From assembly GCA_905182995.1 (NCBI GenBank), contig CAJJDP010000113.1, positions 254,886 through 318,885 on the forward strand: a DNA stretch of 64,000 bases, given 5' to 3'. The notes under the pieces are model-generated. The model made no database searches, was not told the DNA's origin, and saw only the letters and a list, made by a program, of their open reading frames with translations. The DNA is from Paramecium octaurelia (lineage: Eukaryota > Ciliophora > Oligohymenophorea > Peniculida > Parameciidae). Shown here piece by piece: positions 26,786 to 35,788 of the stretch (position 1 is the first letter of the stretch; the number at the start of each line of letters is the position of its first letter). Made by a program: the position numbers and the translations under genes.

Positions 26786-28063
26786 ATGGATAAGAATGTC
26801 TCTACAAAACTCAAAAATTTTGAAACAGTGAATTGGTTGAAAAACAGATTTAAGAATTAGGTTAGAGATAAATATATTTTAAATGACAAAGAACTCAAGG
26901 AACAAATTATGATGAAAGCTGTTTTCAAATCTATTGATAGAGATAAATCAAGTTTCATTTTATTCTTTCACCTTATTTTTAGAATTCTTAGATAGGTAAG
27001 AACTCTATGATATGTTCAAACGATATGGCATTAACATAACCAAGACTAAACTGAAAGAATTCTTTAAAAGAATCGATTAAGATGAAGATGGTAAACACAT
27101 CATTTATCTCAGACAAACTCAATTGGACTGACTTCAAATAAGCCTTGCAAAACTAAGAAGCACTGTAAAGTAAACTTTACATCTTAAATAAATAGTGTTT
27201 GCCGAACTCATGAGAAAAATAAAGGAGTCTACAGAAAAGAAAGGAAAAAATGATGCATTAAACTTTATCCCATTGAGCTTTCCAAATATGATACAATACA
27301 TGAATTACTGTGTATTGAGAGAAGAACTTATACAAAAGATAAATTCTAATTCGTTGAATACTTAGTAGAAAGTTAAGCAATGCAAAAATCTCTTGTCTTT
27401 AGAGGATATCTGTTACAATAAGGTAGTTGAATTAAAAGACGATGAAGATGATGAAATTGAAGAAGCTGATTTTATTAAGTCTGCTAAAAAATCTAATGAT
27501 TATCAATAAATTGCTATTTTAAAAAGGTTACAGGAAAAAGAATAAATAGAATAACGCTAGGTAATTGTTACTAATATCAATTAGAGTCGTATTAGAAAAT
27601 TAAGTACATCACAGTATTACAAATCAGAATCTGATTAAACGAATCGTTCTATGAGAAGAAAGAGTAAGCAACTTAGCACTGATAAGAATTAATATGCTTA
27701 ACCTGAATTCAAATTATTTGATTAATTAGTATCCGAAAATTAGAATGAACTACCACCCATTCATAGTGATAACTAACAAAGAGTTCACATTCCTATGCTG
27801 ATGTCTGAAAGAATCTATGAAAGTGATAATCCTTACAAATACAATCATAAAGTTAAGAAGTATAAAAACGATTCTTCTTCAACAGAAATCCCAAAAGGAC
27901 AACATTTTACTACATAGCATCTTATAGTATTGAATTATAACTATAAATTTAATAGAATCTTAGATCCCCAATGAAATTGTCATTAAGAAAGAATTGCCAT
28001 TCCCCAAAGAGAATTAGAATAATATCTTAAACGGAGTTATCAAAACTAGCCAATAAAAGTTGA
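26786..28063 (+). CDS. EF-hand calcium-binding protein
   Basis: Spliced length 389 aa with introns of 31, 22, 26 and 29 nt. The N-terminal 120 residues contain an EF-hand pair: SIDRDKSKFLDRQELYDMF and RIDQDEDDKLNWTDFKQAL. The second loop has the D-x-D-x-D pattern. The rest is helical and acidic (DDEDDEIEEADF), then basic and Ser-rich with many potential phosphosites (RKLSTSQYYKSESD). The ending chosen uses the last intron and gives LRSPMKLSLRKNCHSPKR; without it the frame stops at 27974. A Ca2+ sensor or adaptor role is inferred from the EF-hands only. Confidence 0.65.
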
Positions 28064-28177
28064 TTTATAAAATTCTAAATTCTATTAGCAATTTTTATAA
28101 AACAATCGAATTAAGAACATCAATTTCTTTGTTAATATAATTTTTGACTACCTCATAAACTTCGGAAGATATAAGTT

Positions 28178-28426
28178 ATGAAAGGCAATCTGCTTTTCTG
28201 TATGATATTCATTTCAATATTATTATTCTTATCCTAATAGATTATGTTAAGTCTTATTAATTCTTAAAAGCAATCAAATAAGGTATAATTCAATGAAAAT
28301 TAATATGATTATTAAAGTTTAAGAATGTGTTATCAGTGTTAAATATCAAATTGTTTATTTACATATGATCAATTAAAATATAGAAATCATGTTTAAAGAT
28401 CTATAAATTAAGTTGATTATGCATGA
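28178..28426 (+). CDS. Possible small secreted protein, frame broken by TGA
   Basis: 82 aa beginning MKGNLLFCMIFISILLFLSQ, a plausible signal peptide, then CYQCQISNCLFTYDQLKYR. A TGA at 28424-28426 ends the frame. The same frame then continues open and protein-like for about 65 further codons (CARTLQLIKTFFKCL, YEFRDVKFNDVDEVKGEW) up to the next gene. This may be a short gene, a gene disabled by one TGA, or chance. Confidence 0.3.
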
Positions 28427-28630
28427 TAATTCAATAATATATTAAATTATATATGTGCTAGAACTCTATAATTAATAAAAACATTCTTTAAATGTTTGAA
28501 TTTATAATACAAATATAAGAGATTATATGAATTTAGAGATGTGAAATTTAATGATGTAGATGAAGTAAAGGGAGAATGGAGTAAAAATTAATATATAAAA
28601 TATTAATATATTTTAAATCTTTATTTTAAA

Positions 28631-29074
28631 ATGGTTAAGATGAATGTTCTCAATGACTGCCTTCGTTCAATTGTCAATGCTGAAAGGTATTAAAAATAAT
28701 TTAATTTGAAAAGACAAGGAAGAAAATAAGTGTTAATTAGACCAACATCAAAATTAGTTGTGAAATTTTTGCAAGTGATGTAGAGACATGGATATATTGG
28801 AGAATTTGAAATCGTCGATGATCATAGAAGTGGAAAAATTGTCGTTGAATTATTGGGTACACATTTTTGTTTACTTTAAGGACGCATCAATAAATGTGGA
28901 GTCATATCACCTCGTTATGATGTGACCTTAGGGGAATTTGAGAGATGGGCAAATAACATTTTACCTGCCAGATAATTTGGATGCGTTGTGTTAACCACAA
29001 ATGTTGGCATTCTTACTCATGAAGAAGCTAGATAAAGACATATCGGAGGTAAAATCCTTGGTTTCTTTTATTGA
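28631..29074 (+). CDS. RPS15A: 40S ribosomal protein uS8 (RPS15A)
   Basis: Spliced length 130 aa with introns of 27 and 24 nt, exactly the usual length of the family. It starts [20 protein letters not shown] and contains [37 protein letters not shown] and [12 protein letters not shown]. It ends [16 protein letters not shown], the conserved C-terminus. It is a component of the small ribosomal subunit that binds 18S rRNA. The TGA-only stop and Gln use of TAG are visible in VMQRHGY. Confidence 0.96.
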
Positions 29075-29119
29075 TTTTATTACAATGTACATTCATAAAC
29101 ATACAATATAAATAATTAA

Positions 29120-30306
29120 ATGAGTAGTGCAGTTACTAGGGCAGGTTAAAAGGTACTTGATTTAACTTTTAAGATAGTGGAAAGAGTTTTGGGGTTAACA
29201 GATAACAAAGAATACCTAATTGGAAGACAAGAAGAGTGAAGCTTACGAATTAAACAATTATTTTTAAATGGCTGAAAGAACATTGGTTACAATCAGCTAA
29301 TGTCATTAATGTATCATTTAATGTAATGAAGAATTATAAATACAATACAATCAATTTGCAATGATTGTCACTAAAATATTTGAGCATGAAATAGGATCTA
29401 ATAAATTAATTGCGACTAATCTTGTGAAGATGTTCCAAAAGATATCAGAATTACACGGGGAGAAGGTTACACCTGTTTACTAGTTGAAACTTGAATTGAA
29501 GCCATGGTTTGACACTATGGAATAGATAAAGATCTTATTGGAGAGATATTAGGAGGATAGGTTGATTTATGATCATTATAAGTTAAAAATTAAAGAGTTG
29601 TAAAATAGTAAGGATTCAGATAAGATCAATAGAGTATGAATTATTATTTAATTTAGAATGAAAGAAAGTTAGAAAAGGCAACTACAGCATATCAAAATAT
29701 TTGCATTGACATGATTGGTAAAATGGATAATATAATCTCAAATAAAATAAGGATGATGAACGTTGTATTATCCTCAATTATTAGCATAGAACACGATGTT
29801 TCTTTGCAAGAGGGTAAACGATTTTAAGAATGTTTGGATTTTGATAAAGAATTTTCAAATGGTAACACAATTAAATCTGTTTAACCAGAAAATTAAGAAT
29901 AAGAAAATAACTTTATAAATAAAACTAGAAAATTATTAAATTTATAATCTGCATAAGAAGTTCAATAAAATGAAAAATCGCATCAAGTCAAACAATAATA
30001 ATTTGGGGAAACCCCTACTCCAAATCCAGATACTGATCCTTTTGAAGAATTTAATAGAGTTTCAGCATAATTTGCTGGAGAATTTAAAGAGGATTCTGAG
30101 TCTCCGGCATTGTGTAAGGATTAAAAGAATTTTAAGTTAAACCAATAATAAAAACTATCATAAATTTAATAATAATAAGAATAAGTTTATTAAACTATTA
30201 AAAATTAAAGAAAGTAGTTAGAATAATCAGATATTAAGTAGCCAAATTAAAATGATATTAATTAAGGATTCTCAAATCCCTTTGTAACATCCTAATAGCA
30301 ATTACC

Positions 30307-30384
<78 letters not shown>

Positions 30385-30808
30385 GTAATAATAACAATAG
30401 TAATAGTAATAGTAACAATAGTAATAGTAACAATAGTTCTAATAATAACAATATTAATAATAAGATTTTAGAGTAAGTTAATCAATGGTTATTTAATCCA
30501 ATGTACCTTGGAATCCTTTTGATGAAGGTTAAAATAATTAGCAATCATTTAGAAAAAGTGTTAAAAATCCATTTGATGATGAAGTTGATGATACCTATGT
30601 TTAATAATAGTAAAATCAAAATCAATAATTACAAATTCATTCATAAATCCTATCATCTAGATCTAATAATCCATTTGCAAATGAAAATAATTAATAAGCA
30701 CCTTCAAGAATGTTTTAAACTTATTAACCAAGCAACCCATTTGCTGATTATAGTAATGAGCATTAAAAGTAGCCAAATTAAAATACATCAAAGAATCCTT
30801 TCATTTGA
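29120..30808 (+). CDS. BAR-domain protein with poly-Gln tract and NPF motifs (amphiphysin-like)
   Basis: Spliced length 546 aa with introns of 25 and 23 nt. The first 230 residues have the amphiphysin-type BAR pattern: KNTQLEDKKSEAYELNNYFQ, AERTLVTI, YDHYKLKIKELQN, and NERKLEKATTAYQNICIDM. A membrane-curving dimer is inferred. The second half is Gln-rich with a run of 43 consecutive Gln. It carries Asn-Pro-Phe motifs (NPFDEG, NPFDDE, NPFANE, NPFADY, ending NPFI), the ligand of EH domains in endocytic adaptors. There is no SH3 domain. The inferred role is clathrin-type endocytosis or membrane remodelling. It converges on EPL1. The C-terminal half is repeated at 31666-32161 by contig overlap. 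Confidence 0.75.
30308..30436 (+). repeat. Trinucleotide repeat coding for 43 Gln
   Basis: 25 consecutive in-frame TAA codons (30308-30382) are followed by 18 mixed TAG, TAA and CAA codons. All mean Gln in this code. The right-hand contig overlap begins inside it at 30313. Confidence 0.9.
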
Positions 30809-31664
30809 ATATTAAATATTTAATATTTTACATACTAAATTAGTTATTAATCATTTTATTTATCCTCCATTAGAACCAGTTAGTCTGGTTGTACTTCCTT
30901 TAACCTTCTTTTTGAATAATTTATCATCTTCATCCTACTTGTCATCATCAAAACCTTATGCATAGACCATTTAATCCATATCTGCCATTTCCATGATATC
31001 ATTTACCTTTTCTTTAAAATAGTCATTTTAATAATATAAAGTGCTTGATAGTGTTGGGTCTGTGTAACTTTCCCAGTAAGCCCTATCCTTTTTCTCCAAA
31101 CAACTATCCTTTCTAACTTTATAGACTAAGTCATTTCCTTCAATTTGCATCAAAGAAAAAGGGAAGACGCTCTTGGAATTGACTGGTTACTATTGATTTT
31201 ATATCTTGTAAATAGGAAAGTTATCAGAAAGGACCTAATCAAATGTTAATTAATATTTCCTGGCTTCTAAATATAAAGTCGCCAAGAACCTAGCAACACT
31301 TTCCATTTTTTCATCTGGAGGTTCTTGAGGAATCACGGGAATAGGGGGAGGAATGACAGGTGCTTAAGGAACAGGAGGAGGTATTACAATTGGTTTTTCT
31401 TCGTACTTTTGTTTTTCTATAATTAAATCTTCAATTTATTTTTCATATTTAATAATTTAGTCTTCCTTTTTTTGTTTTTCCCTTCTTTAGATTTCATTTT
31501 ATTCTTTCCAACTCAATATTTCTTTGGTAATATGATCAAACATCTCATCTTACTTTTCAACTACATTTATGTTGCATTTTTCGGGACAATCCCTTACAAA
31601 ACAATCTTTGGGCCATAATTTAATTTCTGAATTACCGTCCTTTTCTCTTTTAGATTGATCAAAG
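30313..31664. repeat. 1,352-bp direct repeat, copy 1 (left contig end)
   Basis: Ends at the N at 31665 and recurs at 31666-33017 without a difference that I can see. It contains the 3' half of the BAR gene and the 3' half of EPL1. Confidence 0.9.
30851..31664 (-). pseudogene. EPL1 C-terminal part, cut at contig junction (assembly copy)
   Basis: Identical to the 3' part of the EPL1 gene at 32204-33931 and interrupted by the N after DQSKREKDG. Not a separate gene. Confidence 0.85.
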
Positions 31665-31665
31665 N
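31665..31665. other. Single-N contig junction
   Basis: One ambiguous base. To its right the sequence restarts inside the TAA microsatellite, a classic place for a contig end. Confidence 0.9.
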
Positions 31666-31737
<72 letters not shown>

Positions 31738-32161
31738 GTAATAATAACAATAGTAATAGTAATAGTAACAATAGTAATAGTAACAATAGTTCTAATAATA
31801 ACAATATTAATAATAAGATTTTAGAGTAAGTTAATCAATGGTTATTTAATCCAATGTACCTTGGAATCCTTTTGATGAAGGTTAAAATAATTAGCAATCA
31901 TTTAGAAAAAGTGTTAAAAATCCATTTGATGATGAAGTTGATGATACCTATGTTTAATAATAGTAAAATCAAAATCAATAATTACAAATTCATTCATAAA
32001 TCCTATCATCTAGATCTAATAATCCATTTGCAAATGAAAATAATTAATAAGCACCTTCAAGAATGTTTTAAACTTATTAACCAAGCAACCCATTTGCTGA
32101 TTATAGTAATGAGCATTAAAAGTAGCCAAATTAAAATACATCAAAGAATCCTTTCATTTGA
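31666..32161 (+). pseudogene. BAR/NPF gene C-terminal part (assembly copy)
   Basis: Begins inside the poly-Gln tract and runs to the same NPFI stop as the gene at 29120-30808. It has no BAR domain or start. Not a separate gene. Confidence 0.85.
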
Positions 32162-33017
32162 ATATTAAATATTTAATATTTTACATACTAAATTAGTTAT
32201 TAATCATTTTATTTATCCTCCATTAGAACCAGTTAGTCTGGTTGTACTTCCTTTAACCTTCTTTTTGAATAATTTATCATCTTCATCCTACTTGTCATCA
32301 TCAAAACCTTATGCATAGACCATTTAATCCATATCTGCCATTTCCATGATATCATTTACCTTTTCTTTAAAATAGTCATTTTAATAATATAAAGTGCTTG
32401 ATAGTGTTGGGTCTGTGTAACTTTCCCAGTAAGCCCTATCCTTTTTCTCCAAACAACTATCCTTTCTAACTTTATAGACTAAGTCATTTCCTTCAATTTG
32501 CATCAAAGAAAAAGGGAAGACGCTCTTGGAATTGACTGGTTACTATTGATTTTATATCTTGTAAATAGGAAAGTTATCAGAAAGGACCTAATCAAATGTT
32601 AATTAATATTTCCTGGCTTCTAAATATAAAGTCGCCAAGAACCTAGCAACACTTTCCATTTTTTCATCTGGAGGTTCTTGAGGAATCACGGGAATAGGGG
32701 GAGGAATGACAGGTGCTTAAGGAACAGGAGGAGGTATTACAATTGGTTTTTCTTCGTACTTTTGTTTTTCTATAATTAAATCTTCAATTTATTTTTCATA
32801 TTTAATAATTTAGTCTTCCTTTTTTTGTTTTTCCCTTCTTTAGATTTCATTTTATTCTTTCCAACTCAATATTTCTTTGGTAATATGATCAAACATCTCA
32901 TCTTACTTTTCAACTACATTTATGTTGCATTTTTCGGGACAATCCCTTACAAAACAATCTTTGGGCCATAATTTAATTTCTGAATTACCGTCCTTTTCTC
33001 TTTTAGATTGATCAAAG
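31666..33017. repeat. 1,352-bp direct repeat, copy 2 (right contig start)
   Basis: Same as 30313-31664 at an offset of 1,353. Unique sequence resumes at 33018. Confidence 0.9.
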
Positions 33018-33931
33018 AATTCTTTAATGAATTTACAAAAAGTGAATCTCCTATCAATTTCCATTGCCTTTTCTCTCTAAACACTTTGGTCAATCAAACT
33101 GGAAACCATCAATAAATCTTTCTTTAACATAACAATCTTCTATCCTAAATTCTCCATCTCAATTACTCCTCTTGAATTCTGGGGATTGCCTCTTCTCAAT
33201 TTCATCGTTCTATCCATAGGTTAAGTACGAGGACGAAATGCCAGATGTGGATTGTTATCTTCATAATAGGGATGCATAAGATATCTGGTTAGAGGGCGAG
33301 AAAAATGTTATCTCTATTTTTTAAAGTAGGCGTATAATTATTCCTAAGTAGATTACATTTATATATTAATGGTCTTAGGTAAGGGTAGTTTGAGTTTGAG
33401 AAATTCTGTAAAGTCGATTTCTACATCTTTCCCGCTCTTTTGGTCAAGAAGTGACAAATATTATTCAAAGTCTTCAATATGTACAGGGTTGCTTAGTTTT
33501 TCATTAATTGTAGAGAGGAAATGAATATCCTCTTCGGTTAATTCGTAAGCTGTGCCATCTGGATAGACAGGTGCCTTATAAGAGATGTAATCCTCACGGC
33601 ATTTTGTAGGAAGCTGCGATTTTAATGTGGGCTCTTCAAATTATTTGGGTCTAAATAATAATGAGTATAATATAAAAATAAATATGGCGGGGGTCAAGGA
33701 GCAAGCTGTTACAAACTACAATAAAGTAGCATGAAAATGTTCCACTTGCTCCTTATTAGTAATTGAATGAATATATGCAATTTACTTTTCTTTTAAGAGT
33801 TGATCAGGTGTGATGATTTATTCAGTGTTTTTTATGTCTGCCTCTTGCCCTTCTGCATTGGTGAATGCTTCTAGACTGTTGGAGATCAGGACTGGTTTTG
33901 TTGGATCGATCTGTCTTGGTCTTGATTTCAT
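32204..33931 (-). CDS. EPL1: Enhancer of polycomb-like protein (EPL1), NuA4 complex subunit
   Basis: 575 aa in one uninterrupted frame. The N-terminus SRPRQIDPTKPVLISNSLEAF matches the start of the EPcA domain (R-x-R-x-hD-x-x-K-P-h-x-h). The central region has QHFSRPLTRYLMHPYYED, NPHLAFRPRTQPMDRTMKLR and LKKDLLMVSSLIDQSVQREK, the order seen in E(Pc) proteins. A Lys/Glu coiled coil, a Pro-rich spacer and an acidic/basic tail follow. In other eukaryotes EPL1 anchors the Esa1/Tip60 acetyltransferase module of NuA4 to nucleosomes. An odd hydrophobic segment (TPAIFIFILYSLLF) interrupts the EPcA region. A 62-nt GTA...TAG segment at 33651-33712 looks intron-like, but removing it breaks the frame. 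Confidence 0.75.
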
Positions 33932-35043
33932 TTTCTTGGGTGCCCAATCGATTAATAATTAAAGAAACTTGAATATATAGGAAGATACTATCCCAAGGAA
34001 AACCAAAAACATTACAAATCAAACTAAAAACACTCCAAACACCTTCAAAAACTAATGTCCCCTCCTCTTTTCCACCCATCATAAAATTCCTTATTAGTAT
34101 GCTCAGACCGTACCAATCAGCCCTTCATTTCCAAAACTTCATCCTAGAATCCCCCAGATCTTCATTCTGATATTCTCTAGACCATATACTACATACAGAG
34201 ACTCTCATTATTATAATTATTAATCAACTTAATTGAAATTGGTGAAAAATATTGTGTTTTTTCAACTTCAATTCAACTTGAGATCAACTAAAATTTCGAC
34301 ATATGGAGTTCTAACCCCTTCTAATCTATTATCAGAAGTAAACCCTACAAAACGATCCCTCATTTTGACTTAGAAACTCACTACTTTAGAATCAATACAT
34401 TAACTCTTTTTTCATTTTTGAATCTGGAATGACATATCAAATCTTCACCAGATTAGAGATATCATCTTTTATGCTCGAATTTAAAATTGTAGTGAACTTA
34501 AAGTTGCTCTTGTCTTTAAAATTGCATCCTAATTTATCTAAAAACAAATCAAATTTCTCCATCTTCATGTAAGCATTTTGTCAAATGAGAACATTTTTAT
34601 ATACAATAAAATGTGGAATTCCATTGTTTTCTTCATGATACCCAACTTAATTTTTAACACTTTTACTTCAAAAAATAATAAACTGATAGTGGAAATTTTA
34701 GAATTGATTAAATCAATGATAAGTTCTTTTATTTCCATCCTTAAATTTATGAGGATATAAGAAGAATAGTCTTATTTTCACATTACTATTTATTTAACAG
34801 TCTATAATTAATACTCCTTAAACATTTAAATAGATAATAATTAGAACTACATTTACATTCACCTCAATCATTATTTTGATCATCTATTAAATAACTACAT
34901 AAACTATTGACTAAAGAAAATGATAAATATTATACTTATAATTAGATGTGAGAAAAATTAATATTAATTGATAATCTTTTATAATATATATATATTAAAT
35001 AATAGATGTAAATAATATAATAATTATTTATATTATTTCATAT
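33932..35043. other. No confident gene; overlapping open frames, possibly a decayed gene
   Basis: About 1.1 kb between divergently oriented minus genes. From 33990 to 34560 GC is higher than in normal spacers, and the plus strand is C-rich, which suggests minus-strand coding. Several minus frames give protein-like pieces (MRDRFVGFTSDNRLEGVRTP, LVRSEHTNKEFYDGWKR, MEKFDLFLDKLGCNFKD). They are split by in-frame TGA and cannot be joined by normal introns. A plus frame from ATG 34055 is also open for about 140 codons. From 34760 rightwards it is plain AT-rich spacer. Confidence 0.35.
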
Positions 35044-35767
35044 TCATTCTGCTAATAAGGGTTATTCTAAATCTGAGGTGACATCATTGTCATTCTTTTT
35101 ACCTATTTTTTTAATATCTGGCTTTTCCTCTTCTTAAAATAACTCCGGATGAGCTGACTTAAGTTAGGTTTCAATCAAGGCTATGGTTGCTCTGTCATTT
35201 GAAGTGTATATGATTTATTCTAAATATGTCTCCTCTAGGATAAACTGCTTAAATGAATGCATCAAACTTGATATAATTACCTAAAATAATTTAAGATTGC
35301 TTTTATACCTATCTTGGATACCCAAAATATCTAACACCTACTTCATTAATAACGATTTATTGCAAGGATGACTCTTTAACTTATTTTGCCAATTTGTTAA
35401 AGGCCATCTCAACAAGCTTGTTTTCATTGAATTAACCACCTCTCCACATCGGAATACACACTAGAAATATCTTTTTTTCTTTATTGGTTATTGGATAACA
35501 ATTTCCATATTCAAATGATCCCTGATTATCTTATAAACTTTCTTATGCAGCGTTAACCAACTAATTTGAAAACAAGGGGGAAAGTCCTTTTGTGCTAACA
35601 GCAAAGACAGAGCTATCAATTTTAGAGGAATCTCCAGGGGAATAGACAACTTTGATTTTTGTTTTGCTATTAATAATGTCAACTCTGTTGGGATTCCAAT
35701 TATCTGGTAACTCACTCTACTTTCTATCTTTGACACTTTCTTCGTCTTTACAACATTGACAACCCAT
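35044..35767 (-). CDS. Lipid-anchored macro-domain-like protein
   Basis: Spliced length 231 aa with one 28-nt intron. The N-terminus MGCQCCKDEE has Gly2 for myristoylation and three Cys for palmitoylation. The body resembles a macro (ADP-ribose-binding) domain: VDIINSKTKIKVVYSPGD, NQLVNAAQESLQ, GNCYPIT, KIFLVCIPMW, KLVEMAFNKLAKQVKESS and QIVINEVGVRYFGYP. The strand-helix order and the NAA..SL..GNCYPIT stretch fit. The first Asn-Ala-Ala loop is shifted from the canonical position, so ligand binding is uncertain. The ending is acidic and Lys-rich. If correct, it is a membrane-tethered ADP-ribose reader or hydrolase. A divergent macro-like fold without activity is the alternative. Confidence 0.55.
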
Positions 35768-35788
35768 GTGTTTATAAATTAAATTATA

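Noticed and set aside
31550..31804. Minus-strand frame with a run of more than 40 leucines
   Set aside because: Antisense of the TAA (Gln) repeat running through the N junction into EPL1; an artefact of reading the repeat backwards and of the contig join.
33822..34082. Minus-strand frame MMGGKEEGTLVFEGVW... upstream of EPL1
   Set aside because: It overlaps the EPL1 5' end in another frame, has no conserved features and is cut by TGA upstream; treated as part of the unresolved 33.9-35.0 kb region.
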